Assembly (NCBI GenBank): GCA_013416395.1
Contig: JACCEP010000007.1
Coordinates: 143,577-207,576 of the forward strand
Source: Alcaligenaceae bacterium
GTDB lineage: Bacteria; Pseudomonadota; Gammaproteobacteria; Burkholderiales; Burkholderiaceae_B
Reading direction: 5' to 3'
DNA length: 64,000 nucleotides
The notes beneath the pieces are model-generated. The model saw only the letters and a program-made list of their open reading frames with translations, did not search any database and was not told where the DNA came from. Shown here piece by piece: positions 36,629 through 46,152 of the stretch. The translations under genes and the position numbers were made by a program. Position 1 is the stretch's first letter. The number at the start of each line of letters is the position of its first letter.

Positions 36629-36778
36629 GGGTATGCCTCTGAGAACCAAACAGCAAAAACAATTCAGTGCAAAAACAATACGCTTGCACACCACTATTTA
36701 ATTCGCTTATGTTGTCGTAATCATGTGTCGGGTCTGCGTTGCAGCTTGACGAGTAGAATAAGCTGCGACACATCTGTT

Positions 36779-36808
36779 TTCGACGAACTGGCAATTATCG
36801 TCGACGAA
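36779..36808. promoter_or_regulatory. Two 21-bp-spaced direct repeats (probable LytTR operator)
   Basis: TTCGACGAA at 36779-36787 and GTCGACGAA at 36800-36808 share an eight-base core (TCGACGAA) with a period of exactly 21 bases, two turns of the helix. LytTR/AlgR regulators bind paired direct repeats with this phase, and the complement (TTCGTCGA) resembles the AlgR motif CCGTTCGTC. The same core with the same period lies upstream of the autotransporter. The site is 84 bases before the regulator gene and 151 before the kinase gene. Confidence 0.7.
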
Positions 36809-36891
36809 AAAATAAAGGCACGATCCTCGCTACCCGTTTTGGCTGTCGGGCTGAGCAAAGGCACCTGCCATACCAACAATAAAGGGGACTC

Positions 36892-37572
36892 ATGCTGCGT
36901 GTACTCATTGTCGACGATGAAGCGCCTGCAAGACGCTATATGCGCCGCTTGCTGGATGCTGCACCCGATGTGCATATTCAGGGCGAAGCCGCCACCATTG
37001 AACAAGCACGCCAGATGATCCACGATTATCAACCCGACGCCATATTTTTAGACGTCGTACTCACACGCGAAACAGGCTTCGAGCTGCTTGAAAGCCTAGA
37101 CTACACACCCCAAGTCGTCTTCGTTACCGCGCATGGCGATTATGCGGCTCAGGCCTTTGATATTGCAGCGACTGATTACCTGCTCAAGCCCGTCAACCCA
37201 GACCGACTCGCTCAAACGTTAAAACGCCTCAGGCCTCAGACCCGCGGTTATCTTTCCACCCGCACCAAAACCGGTACACGACTGATCAAAACGAGCGACC
37301 TGACCGTCATACAGGCAGAAGGCGACTACGTCCGACTGTGCCGGGCTGCCCATGCTGACGAAATGATGCACATCACCATGAAACGTCTGGTAGAACAACT
37401 GCCATCACCGCCCTTCTGCGCCGTTTCCAGGTCGATGATCATCAACCTGGAGCATATTTCTGATCTGTCGCATAGTACCGGCGCTCAGACGCAAGTCAGT
37501 TTCAATAACGATGTTGCGCCAGTGCTTCTGGGCCGCACCGCTTCGCTACGCCTGCGACGCGCCATGGCCTAG
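36892..37572 (+). CDS. LytTR/AlgR-type response regulator
   Basis: The 226-residue protein has a receiver domain (about 1-115) with the acidic pair Asp8-Asp9, phosphoacceptor Asp54 in IFLDVVL and the Lys in YLLKPV, then a LytTR DNA-binding domain (about 125-225; IQAEGDYVRLC, FCAVSRSMIINLEHI). It should be phosphorylated by the divergent LytS-like kinase. The ribosome site AAGGGG is good. It faces the 3' end of the giant autotransporter gene, which has matching repeats in its own upstream region. Confidence 0.92.
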   Translation: MLRVLIVDDEAPARRYMRRLLDAAPDVHIQGEAATIEQARQMIHDYQPDAIFLDVVLTRETGFELLESLDYTPQVVFVTAHGDYAAQAFDIAATDYLLKPVNPDRLAQTLKRLRPQTRGYLSTRTKTGTRLIKTSDLTVIQAEGDYVRLCRAAHADEMMHITMKRLVEQLPSPPFCAVSRSMIINLEHISDLSHSTGAQTQVSFNNDVAPVLLGRTASLRLRRAMA

Positions 37573-37618
37573 GCTGTGAATACCACAGCACCTGAAGGCC
37601 GCGTAAGCGCTCACAGCC
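37572..37618. terminator. Inverted repeat between the convergent regulator and autotransporter genes
   Basis: GGCTGTGA at 37572-37579 and TCACAGCC at 37611-37618 form an 8-bp stem with a long 31-base loop in the 53-base gap between the two stops. It may help end transcription from both sides, but there is no T run, so the call is weak. Confidence 0.3.
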
Positions 37619-37625
37619 AACCATT

Positions 37626-40600
37626 CTAGAAGCGGTACATCACCTTCAATTGCCCTGCATGGCTTGTGCTCTTGCTAGATGCTTCGCCATCGTACTGCAA
37701 CCTGAAATCAAACCCAGACTCTGTATTTACCTGCACTCCCAGCCCGAACCGCCCTATTACATTGTCGCCCGCCAGACTCGTGCTCATGCCCGTGCTACCC
37801 GCTGGCGCACCTGCCAGATGCGCCGTGGCACGCCAAGAGTCTTTGCTCAGAAACGAAGCCCCTGCATAGGCATAAGGCCGCATAACTGCACCGTTGGACA
37901 GATCTACCCGCCCGCCAATTTCCAGCATAGGTGACAGACCAACAACAAACTGATCACTGCTGTCTACCTTCAGGCTGAGCAAGCCACCTGATTCGGAGTA
38001 GCCCGGCATGCGTGTATAGAACGCGTCCAGGTCGACGTAAGGCTTGAGGTAAACCTTCTCAGTCAGTTCAATATGGCGCGCTGCACGCAGTCGCGCACCC
38101 ACGGTGTACACATCAGGGTCGCTGCTGGCGCCGTGCTCATAACCATCAATATTCAGATTGCGATTCAGTTTAAACGAGCCATAGCCACCGGCAATTGAAC
38201 CTGAATAGACCCATGGCCCTGCCTGATGCTTGAGCACCACACCTGCGTAACCCGCATCGCCGTTGCCACTTACCCTTCCGGTGTCACCCTGGAGACGGCT
38301 ATCCTGATAGGCCACCGACCCACCCACAAACCAGTCTGGTTTGAACTCTCGCTGCCCACCAAACTGATAAGTTGTCGTATCAAACGAGAAGCCCGGAGAG
38401 CCATTACCTGCGTCGTGATCTGTATTACGCCGCGTCACCTGCCCCCAAAAACAATCTTGCTCGCGGCTACTGGTGCTGGTGCCCGTCGCTTCAGGGCATG
38501 ACATCATGCCTCCCATAAAGCGCCCCAAGCCCGCCGTCATCTGACCTGCTGGTGCCAGCGCAACGCCCGGCGACAAGTCGGTTAAACGATCTCGATACGC
38601 TTGCGGGCCACTATTGGCTGCCTGATTCAGCACGGCAAACAGCGGGCCTAGCTCTGCCGTTCCACCAAGATTCCATATTTTCTGCAGATGCTTGGCAACA
38701 CCGCTCTGGTTACCCTTGAGACCCTGACTTGTAGGGTCAAAGTTGGCGTTGCTTACGCTGACTTGGTGCGTGTTGCCTTCTTGACGCAGCTGGAAATCAA
38801 AAATGGGCGAATCGATAGCATGCAAGGATCCTGTCGATTGCCCTTGGACGTTAAGCACAGTTAGCTCCCGCCGGGGCAGCAAGCTGACTGCGGCAAGGTC
38901 AAGGCCACCGTCAAGCTGGGCATCGCCCTGCACCACCAGGCGATCAGCCTGCATTCCTGAAAAATCGACATCCGCCCGCAATACGCCGGAATCTTTCTGT
39001 ACATAGTTGCCGGTAACGGTGAGGGTATCGTAGGCCCCTGGTCGGCCAATTCCGATGTGACCGGCGTTGTCGATATTGGCCTGATAAAGGACTGCATTTT
39101 TCATGTAGCCCGTATCACTCACACCCACATTGCAGCCGCTGCTGCTGCTTGCGTTTTGGCATAGGATATTGCCGTACAGCCCGCCGTCGACGTTAATATC
39201 GAGCGTGGAAACATAGCCTTTAGTGCTGTTGCTTGCGACGGCCAGCTTGGCGCTTTCATCTTCCAAGCCCTCGTCGTCGTAGCGTACACCCACACCGTTT
39301 GCGGCATCATTAATTAAGCCATTTTCACCAACATTGAGGACGTTATTGGAACCACCGGCAATCCAGACGCTACTGGCGTTTTCGCCCGAACCGCCTGTTA
39401 CTGTCCCGTTGACATTAACTGTGATGACCCCAGCCCCATCTGGGCCAGTACTTTGGGCAAAGATACCCGTCGAGCCACTACCCAGGGCTTCGATAGTGCC
39501 CGTTTGGTTAACCGTTACCAACCCACCGCTACCTGTTCCGCTATCACCTGCCGTCGAACCAGCATAGCCACCATCCATGTCGCCGCCCAGACCGCCGCCT
39601 CCACCAATGGACTGCGCCAAAATACCAAATGACTGGGCCCCTGCTGTCTTAATGGTGCCATCGACTCCGATGCTTACAGAGCCACCATTGCCCTGGCCAC
39701 CGGTCTGCGTTCCATCAACTGCCCAAGAAACCGGCCTTAACTTGATATTCATTGAACTGTCACCGGCAATACCGCCACCGCCGCCAATAGACTGCGCCAT
39801 GATGGCGTGTGCACCTGCACCTGATGTACTGACATAACTACCTTTATTAAGGGCCAACGCCACCGTGCCACCATCGCCGCCCGCACCAGCGCGGCCTCCC
39901 AACCCCACGCTGGTGAGATGGCTGGCCTCACCCGCGCCACCAATACCACCGCCACCGCCGATGGACTGCGCCACAAAGCCATAAGACCGATCGCCGTATG
40001 TCGTTATGTCAGTGCCCAGATTAAGATTGATCGCGCCACCATGATTTCCTGCACCACCATGGCCACCCACAGACAGCACAAAGGCGTGGCTCTCGACGAT
40101 CGAACCCATTTGACTATTGCCGACGCCGCCAATACCGCCGCCACCACCGATAGACTGAGCAGCAAATGCAGGTGCGTCAGAGCCCATCGTTTTAATTGTT
40201 ACCCACGAGGTGGGGTCACTGGTTTGTATGGTGCCACCGACACCACTGGTACCACCGTCACCGCCGGCCGACCCACCAATGGTGAGTGTGCCTTTGGCCA
40301 TATCAGAACCGTCGCCGCCTTGTCCTCCACCGCCTCCTATGGATTGCAGCAATACACCATAGGCGCTATAGCCTGCAGTTTGAATGGTGTTGTAATAACT
40401 GCCGTCAAAATCAGCGGTAACGGTTCCACCGTTTCCTCCAACGCCACCAGAACCCCCTATGGCGATATCGACATTGGCCTTAACCTTGCTGCCCGACGCC
40501 GTGGACGACCCGCCAGCCCCACCGCCGCCGCCTATGGATTGCGCCACAATGCCATCAGCCCAATCACCCTGAGTCGCGATCTTTCCCGAAAAATCCAGAT

Positions 40601-43600
40601 CAACCAGGCCACCGGCACCGCCCAAGCCGCCCCGGCCGCCGATATCCACTGCAAAGGTATAGGATGCACCGGCATCAGTGAGTCGCTCCAGATTGCGCAA
40701 GGACGTGCCGATACGATCAAGAATAGGGTTGGACGAGGAGTCTGCCCCGATCGAGCCCCCCACCCCGCCGCCGCCACCAATAGATTGCAGCACGACGCCA
40801 TCAGCATCACCTCCTTCAGTACGAATGGCTCCGGAGATGTCGGCATTTACACTGCCACCTGCACCGCCGTTTCCACCAGTCTGGCCCACACCCAACTGCA
40901 AATTACCGCCTAGCCCTTCTGCGCTTGCAAACAGATTCATGGTGCCACCCTGAGAGGCACCGCCCCCTCCACCGATAGACTGGGCGAGTATGGCGCGTGA
41001 ACCCGAGCCGGCGGTATGAATAGTAAAATCTGGCTTCAGATTTACATCGACCTGCCCGCCGCTTCCCCCTGCACCACCCGCACCGCCCAAGCCAATCGAG
41101 AGCGCAACCGTGGCAAACCCACCCACCGAATAGGCATTACTGCTGCCCACACCACCATTACCGCCGCCACCGCCTATGGACTGGGCCAGAACCCCGTTGG
41201 CAAAATCACCATAGGTCAAAATACTTGAGTCCGGCGCCAGAATGTTTTCTGGCGGTTCACTAAGGCTGGGGGGCAACGCGGCGTAGTCACCATCGACGTT
41301 ACCCAGGCCGATAAAAACCTTGCCACCGCTCGACGCTGTACCTCCCGAACCGCCCAGCGACACGCCAAGCGTGCCTGACACTGAATCGCCGTAGCCAATA
41401 CCGGCCGTCATGACTGAGGAATCCCCTCCGTTGCCACCGCCACCACCTATGGACTGCGCGACAATCGCATGAGACCCATCGCCCAGCGTCGTTACTGAAG
41501 ACCCGTCAGACAAAACGACCTCGGTCACACATGAAGTGTCACCGGATGAGCAGGCATCGCCGCCGCTGCCACCACTACCACCTGCCGCCATTGCAAAATT
41601 GATGGCGATGGGCGGCAAGGCTGGATCACCAGGTGGGACGGCAATTACCAGAGCACTCGCACTGGCGCTGCCACCATTGCCGCCTCCACCACCTATAGTT
41701 TGCGCCAGAATCCCGAAGGAATCATTGGGCGCGTAGGTCTCAGGGTCGGCCGTGTCGTAATCCATGCCGGTTCCGATATGCGAGTTACGCAACCGCACAG
41801 AGGTTTTGGCCCCTGCACCACCATCACCGCCACTGCCGCCCAGAACCACTGCTGCGTTAAATCCAGCCGTAACGTTGTAATACGTTGAGTCGCCGCCGTT
41901 GCCACCGCCCCCGCCTATTGACTGCGCGAGTATGCCGGTGGCATGCGAACCACCGGTTTTTATATTGAGATCGGTGTAATCGATGAGCGTGCCTTCGGCT
42001 CCCGCCTTACCGCCACCCCCCGCGTTACCACCCATCTGCAAGGCTGCAAATGATGCCACGCTGACATTTTTTACGCTGCCGCCATTGCCACCACCACCGC
42101 CTATGTTTTGCGCGATAATGCCGGGCGAGTAATCACCATGCGTAGTCAGGTCGGCTGCAAAAGCCGGAGCCTGAAGATCGCACGCCCCCGCATTGCCCAT
42201 GCACAACGAGCCGCCATCCCCCCCACCAGTACCGCTGCCGCCTATGGCAACCGACACACCGGCAGACGCTGTAAAGGTATCGCCTCCGTTGCCACCCCCG
42301 CCGCCAATAGACTGCGCCAGCACACCGGCACTGTAATTGCCCGACGTATTGATGGTTCCCAGATCATGCAGCACGACACGCCCACCGGCTCCTCCTGCAG
42401 CACCGTCCCCCCCGACGCCAAGAACACCGATGCTGTCCCCGCCGCTACCGCCCCCACCACCTATGGATTGCGCAATAATGCCAGCAGCCCCATCGCCCAG
42501 CGTTTCAAGGCTGCCAGTATTTTGTACTGTGATTTTTCCGCCTTGCGACCCCGTGGATCCGGCAGCACTGCCCCCAATACTGAGCAAGCCAATTGCACTG
42601 CCCGATGCCCCGCCACCACCGCCAATAGACTGTGCGATGATGCCATGCGCTGAATAACCCGATGTTGAAACATTGCCCGATTGAGACACAGACACATCGT
42701 TTGCCAAACCACCACCCGCGCCATCTCCACCCAAGGAAACAGCGACGCTTACGTTAACCCCCCCTGTCCCACCGCTACCCGCAATGGATTGCGCCAAGAT
42801 GCCGTAGGCGTGCTCGCCATCGGTGGTGATGTCACCGGCAGAATCCACATTGACATGTCCGCCGTCACCGCCATTGCCGCCATTACCACTTTGACCACCC
42901 AGCACCGCGACAAACAAACCACCCGTACCACCGCCACCACCCACAGATTGCGCAACAATACCCCCAGCAAAATTGCCTGTGGTGTCGATGGTCGAACCGC
43001 TGCCTGTCGTTATAGAAATATCGCCGGCGCTACCCCCAAACCCTGCACCACCACCCTCACCAGCCAGTGCTGTGGCGTCACCGCCATTTCCGCCCTCGCC
43101 GCCTATGCTTTGCGCAAGAATGCCGTAAAGATTGTCGCCACGGGTTGCAATATGGCCCGTCCCTTCCCACAAATCGACATCGATGCGGCCACCTGCGCCC
43201 CCAAAGCCACCGCTTTTATTCTTGCCAGGGCCCTCACCACCCATGCCGCCGCGGCTTAATGCATTAACGCCTGCACCGTCGCCCGTAAATGCTCCATCGA
43301 TGTCCACGACTATGCCATTGTTTACCTGAATGCTTACTGCCGAACCGGCCCCTCCTTGCCCACCATTGTCACTATTATCTTTTGAAATAATGCCAGTACT
43401 CCCCCCGCTGACAGCATTGATCCCAAAGGCGTAGTTTCCGTTTTCGGCGGTCCATACATTATTGATCTGTCCGGATTTCAGGATGTGTATTTCGCCACCG
43501 TTACCGCCATTACCGTTGTCCTCTCCGCCCATACCGCCATTAGACGCTGCCTGAATACCTGCGGTCGAGACATAGCCAGTAATACGGCTCGACGCACTGC

Positions 43601-44354
43601 CAATATTGATTGCACCGTCATTTGTAAGTGTGATATCACCGCCGTCCCCGCCGTTTCCACCAATCTGTTGGCCCAAATTGGTGACGGGGTTATTTTGTTC
43701 GCCCCCTGCACCTCCGCCACTTATCGCACTAATGCCAAACAGAGAACCGTTAGTTTCGACGGGCTTTACCGTCCCATCAACCCTCAACATGCCCGTATTG
43801 GTAATAGTCAGCGCTTGCCCATCGCCGCCATTGCCACCGTCCGAATTATTATCGCGGTTATCGCTATCCGCTCTGCCGCCAAGCGACGAAACAGAAATCA
43901 GGCCTCGAAAGAAGTGTGAAGTATCCGTACCTTCCAGCACGACATCCCGATTATTTTCGAGGAATACCGTTCCACCAGCGCCAGCATCTGCCGCGTCGAC
44001 GCCATCGCCTCCATGTGTGTACATCGTCAATACACCAGGCGCATTGCCCCAGACCTCGAAACCAAGGTCGTCAGAAGCATTTACTCTGAATTCGCCGTCC
44101 GCTGTAGTCGTCATGGATATATTTTCACCATCGACGCCAATCTTATCTTCTGATTTCCCATCAAAACCGTTCGCACCCTGACAAATCATATAGGCATAGG
44201 AACCGTCTGCAGGCTGCCCCTGACTGCAACTCGCTTGCGCATAGCTGGCCACCGATCCACCGTACAACCCAAGCGCTGATACCACCGCCATCCGGAGCAA
44301 GCGTGGACGCAGAGGTTCAGAGGTTTGCGTGCAGGATGACGATTTTATTTTCAT
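37626..44354 (-). CDS. Giant glycine-rich autotransporter with about 19 AQSIGGGGG repeats
   Basis: The 2242-residue protein is a type Va autotransporter. An extended signal peptide (residues 1 to about 41, cut near YAQA) leads into a passenger of about 1900 residues built from units ending in a variant of GILAQSIGGGGGNGG. I count 19 clear copies plus one degenerate (GIFAQSTGPDGAG), spaced about 65-100 residues apart, as expected for a long beta-helix. A junction region (about 1800-1950) precedes a C-terminal beta-barrel of about 275 residues ending in YRF, the outer-membrane insertion signal. Proteins of this kind are surface adhesins or biofilm factors. Regulation by the adjacent LytTR system is suggested by shared 21-bp-spaced repeats. 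Confidence 0.93.
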   Translation of the reverse strand: MKIKSSSCTQTSEPLRPRLLRMAVVSALGLYGGSVASYAQASCSQGQPADGSYAYMICQGANGFDGKSEDKIGVDGENISMTTTADGEFRVNASDDLGFEVWGNAPGVLTMYTHGGDGVDAADAGAGGTVFLENNRDVVLEGTDTSHFFRGLISVSSLGGRADSDNRDNNSDGGNGGDGQALTITNTGMLRVDGTVKPVETNGSLFGISAISGGGAGGEQNNPVTNLGQQIGGNGGDGGDITLTNDGAINIGSASSRITGYVSTAGIQAASNGGMGGEDNGNGGNGGEIHILKSGQINNVWTAENGNYAFGINAVSGGSTGIISKDNSDNGGQGGAGSAVSIQVNNGIVVDIDGAFTGDGAGVNALSRGGMGGEGPGKNKSGGFGGAGGRIDVDLWEGTGHIATRGDNLYGILAQSIGGEGGNGGDATALAGEGGGAGFGGSAGDISITTGSGSTIDTTGNFAGGIVAQSVGGGGGTGGLFVAVLGGQSGNGGNGGDGGHVNVDSAGDITTDGEHAYGILAQSIAGSGGTGGVNVSVAVSLGGDGAGGGLANDVSVSQSGNVSTSGYSAHGIIAQSIGGGGGASGSAIGLLSIGGSAAGSTGSQGGKITVQNTGSLETLGDGAAGIIAQSIGGGGGSGGDSIGVLGVGGDGAAGGAGGRVVLHDLGTINTSGNYSAGVLAQSIGGGGGNGGDTFTASAGVSVAIGGSGTGGGDGGSLCMGNAGACDLQAPAFAADLTTHGDYSPGIIAQNIGGGGGNGGSVKNVSVASFAALQMGGNAGGGGKAGAEGTLIDYTDLNIKTGGSHATGILAQSIGGGGGNGGDSTYYNVTAGFNAAVVLGGSGGDGGAGAKTSVRLRNSHIGTGMDYDTADPETYAPNDSFGILAQTIGGGGGNGGSASASALVIAVPPGDPALPPIAINFAMAAGGSGGSGGDACSSGDTSCVTEVVLSDGSSVTTLGDGSHAIVAQSIGGGGGNGGDSSVMTAGIGYGDSVSGTLGVSLGGSGGTASSGGKVFIGLGNVDGDYAALPPSLSEPPENILAPDSSILTYGDFANGVLAQSIGGGGGNGGVGSSNAYSVGGFATVALSIGLGGAGGAGGSGGQVDVNLKPDFTIHTAGSGSRAILAQSIGGGGGASQGGTMNLFASAEGLGGNLQLGVGQTGGNGGAGGSVNADISGAIRTEGGDADGVVLQSIGGGGGVGGSIGADSSSNPILDRIGTSLRNLERLTDAGASYTFAVDIGGRGGLGGAGGLVDLDFSGKIATQGDWADGIVAQSIGGGGGAGGSSTASGSKVKANVDIAIGGSGGVGGNGGTVTADFDGSYYNTIQTAGYSAYGVLLQSIGGGGGQGGDGSDMAKGTLTIGGSAGGDGGTSGVGGTIQTSDPTSWVTIKTMGSDAPAFAAQSIGGGGGIGGVGNSQMGSIVESHAFVLSVGGHGGAGNHGGAINLNLGTDITTYGDRSYGFVAQSIGGGGGIGGAGEASHLTSVGLGGRAGAGGDGGTVALALNKGSYVSTSGAGAHAIMAQSIGGGGGIAGDSSMNIKLRPVSWAVDGTQTGGQGNGGSVSIGVDGTIKTAGAQSFGILAQSIGGGGGLGGDMDGGYAGSTAGDSGTGSGGLVTVNQTGTIEALGSGSTGIFAQSTGPDGAGVITVNVNGTVTGGSGENASSVWIAGGSNNVLNVGENGLINDAANGVGVRYDDEGLEDESAKLAVASNSTKGYVSTLDINVDGGLYGNILCQNASSSSGCNVGVSDTGYMKNAVLYQANIDNAGHIGIGRPGAYDTLTVTGNYVQKDSGVLRADVDFSGMQADRLVVQGDAQLDGGLDLAAVSLLPRRELTVLNVQGQSTGSLHAIDSPIFDFQLRQEGNTHQVSVSNANFDPTSQGLKGNQSGVAKHLQKIWNLGGTAELGPLFAVLNQAANSGPQAYRDRLTDLSPGVALAPAGQMTAGLGRFMGGMMSCPEATGTSTSSREQDCFWGQVTRRNTDHDAGNGSPGFSFDTTTYQFGGQREFKPDWFVGGSVAYQDSRLQGDTGRVSGNGDAGYAGVVLKHQAGPWVYSGSIAGGYGSFKLNRNLNIDGYEHGASSDPDVYTVGARLRAARHIELTEKVYLKPYVDLDAFYTRMPGYSESGGLLSLKVDSSDQFVVGLSPMLEIGGRVDLSNGAVMRPYAYAGASFLSKDSWRATAHLAGAPAGSTGMSTSLAGDNVIGRFGLGVQVNTESGFDFRLQYDGEASSKSTSHAGQLKVMYRF

Positions 44355-44382
44355 AACGATGGTTCCCGGTTGGTCAGCTGCG

Positions 44383-44412
44383 AGCCTGACCTACCGGGTG
44401 ATAGGTCAGGCT
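44383..44412 (-). promoter_or_regulatory. Hairpin in the autotransporter 5' untranslated region
   Basis: A perfect 11-bp stem (AGCCTGACCTA / TAGGTCAGGCT) with an 8-base loop lies 29 bases before the autotransporter ATG and just ahead of its ribosome site (GGGAA). It could affect message stability or translation of this very long gene. Confidence 0.5.
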
Positions 44413-44504
44413 GATGCACCGCAACATGTGGCGCACTCCACAACAGACTGAAATCAAATTTGCCCGTGCAGTCTGGTCTGGTGGGTTATGACGGGCAAGG
44501 TTTA

Positions 44505-44537
44505 TTCGACGAAACGCACTATTCGTTCGACGAAACG
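44505..44537. promoter_or_regulatory. Two 12-bp direct repeats, 21-bp period, upstream of the autotransporter
   Basis: TTCGACGAAACG occurs at 44505-44516 and again at 44526-44537, identical over 12 bases with a period of 21. The core TCGACGAA is the same as in the repeats between the kinase and regulator genes, and the nearer repeat begins 151 bases before the start codon, as it does for the kinase gene. The second copy extends to a complement of CCGTTTCGTC, close to the AlgR motif CCGTTCGTC. Confidence 0.72.
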
Positions 44538-44631
44538 GCTGAGTGCAAGCTTGTCACCAATGCAATCACACGACGCCGCGACTTATGTAGGTACACTGAA
44601 GCATCGCTTTTTTTAACTCTGGAGAAGACGA

Positions 44632-45627
44632 ATGCTTGCTGCCTGGTACGCAAAAAATGGTTCCGCCCAAGATGTTCTGCAATACGGCGAACAGCCTCAG
44701 CCTCAGCCTCAGCCTGCTGAAGGCGAGGTTCTGGTCCAGCTTGTGTGCTCGGGCGTTAACCCCTCTGACGTCAAGTCGCGTGGGGGCACCCGCCCGGTTC
44801 AGGAGGGCATCGTCATCCCACACAGCGATGGTGCCGGCATCATTACGGCAGTAGGCAAAGGCGTGGAAACCTCTCGTATTGGCGAGCGCGTGTGGATCTG
44901 GAACGGCCAGTACAACCGCCCCCTGGGTACCGCCGCCGAGTTCATCGCCCTGCCTTCGCAGCAAGCTGTTCAATTGCCCGACGCAATCTCTTTTGAAGCA
45001 GGTGCCTGCCTGGGCATTCCTGCACTGACAGCCTATCGCGCTGTTGAGCTCGCACATCTGGAGCCAGGCCAAACCGTGCTGGTCATTGGCGGCACTTCTG
45101 GGGTGGCCTTTTATGCCGCCCAAATGGCCAGACTGCAAGGTGCACGCGTAATCTGCACTGTGGGTTCACAAGAAAAAGCCAACGTGCTTCAGGATGCCGG
45201 CTTTGACGACATTGTTTTCTACAAAACTGAATCCGTCGCGGAACGCGTCAAAGACATCACGTCAGGCGCAGGCGTCAACGCGATTATCGATATGGACTTC
45301 TCAACAAGCAGCAAACTGGTAGATAAAGGCGTATTGGCCACGCATGGCCAATTTGTTTGTTATGGCTCGAACGCCCGCGAGGTTGGACCATTAACGTTTG
45401 GCTCCTGGCTAATGCGCTCAATCACGCTCAGCATTTTTCTGGTGTATGAGCTTACACCTGCCCAACGGAGCCGCGCACTTAACGGGCTGCAAGACTTTCT
45501 GAGAGAAGATTCGCTTAAACATCTTATCGGTGAGGTGTTCCCATTGCAGGACATCATCGCCGCCCACCAGGCTGTCGAAAACGGCAAAGTCATTGGTAAT
45601 GTAGTCATGCGCTGTGACGATGCCTGA
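44632..45627 (+). CDS. Zinc-free medium-chain alcohol dehydrogenase / quinone oxidoreductase
   Basis: The 331-residue protein belongs to the medium-chain dehydrogenase superfamily, QOR branch. It shows the GROES-like domain (SGVNPSDVKSRGG, PHSDGAGII) and a nucleotide fold with VLVIGGTSGVAFYAAQMA near 155-172. No structural or catalytic zinc ligands are seen. It probably reduces a quinone or enone with NADPH. A QPQPQPQP run at residues 22-28, coded by CCTCAG hexamers, is a small repeat of its own. The ATG at 44632 is preceded by GGAGAAGACGA. Confidence 0.88.
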   Translation: MLAAWYAKNGSAQDVLQYGEQPQPQPQPAEGEVLVQLVCSGVNPSDVKSRGGTRPVQEGIVIPHSDGAGIITAVGKGVETSRIGERVWIWNGQYNRPLGTAAEFIALPSQQAVQLPDAISFEAGACLGIPALTAYRAVELAHLEPGQTVLVIGGTSGVAFYAAQMARLQGARVICTVGSQEKANVLQDAGFDDIVFYKTESVAERVKDITSGAGVNAIIDMDFSTSSKLVDKGVLATHGQFVCYGSNAREVGPLTFGSWLMRSITLSIFLVYELTPAQRSRALNGLQDFLREDSLKHLIGEVFPLQDIIAAHQAVENGKVIGNVVMRCDDA

Positions 45628-45701
45628 ACAACTGCGCGCCCGTATGCGCTGAAGACGGGGCCCGAGAACAGCCAGGGGTGGGGGAGGCGACAGACAAAAC
45701 C

Positions 45702-46103
45702 ATGACCAGAACAAAAGCTATTTTGGATATTGCCAACAAGCCTCCCCACAGCAACTCACTCGCCTGGGTGTTTGAGAAACTAGAGCACGAACCAAGCTAT
45801 ATCCACACCAGAATGTTCGGCTGCGAAGCGGCCTATGTCGATGGCAGGCTATGCCTGGTTATAGGCGATCGCAACGAACCATGGAATGGCTTGCTCGTCT
45901 GCACTTCACACGTGGACCACGCTGCTCTCATTGAAGAAATGCCAGCCTTGCATCCACATGCGGTGCTGGGTATATGGTTGTATGTCTCCCAGAACAGTGA
46001 GGTGTTCGAAGAGACAGCAGAAAAAGCCACCGCCCTCGTATTAGCGCACGATCCGCGCATCGGTGTAGAGCCTAAGCCGCGAAAGCGGCGCATGCGGCGC
46101 TAA
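45702..46103 (+). CDS. Conserved protein of unknown function, possibly TfoX-like
   Basis: A cytoplasmic protein of 133 residues from the ATG at 45702 (or 141 from GTG 45678, which lies closer to a GGGG-rich stretch). The segment MFGCEAAYVDGRLCLVIGDRNEPWNGLLV recalls the N-terminal TfoX/YjbR-type pattern of small single-domain proteins, but the match is loose and I do not assign a function. The C-terminus is strongly basic (KPRKRRMRR). It lies 75 bases after the dehydrogenase gene on the same strand and could be co-transcribed. Confidence 0.6.
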   Translation: MTRTKAILDIANKPPHSNSLAWVFEKLEHEPSYIHTRMFGCEAAYVDGRLCLVIGDRNEPWNGLLVCTSHVDHAALIEEMPALHPHAVLGIWLYVSQNSEVFEETAEKATALVLAHDPRIGVEPKPRKRRMRR

Positions 46104-46152
46104 TTCACCGCAGGCGGTTCCGCAAGAACCAGCCTATCAGTGAGAGCAAACA

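Noticed and set aside
39918..40913. A 331-codon plus-strand frame inside the autotransporter
   Set aside because: It is the complement of the glycine-rich repeats (GGN/CCN codons) and repeats with the same period, so it is a by-product of the array.
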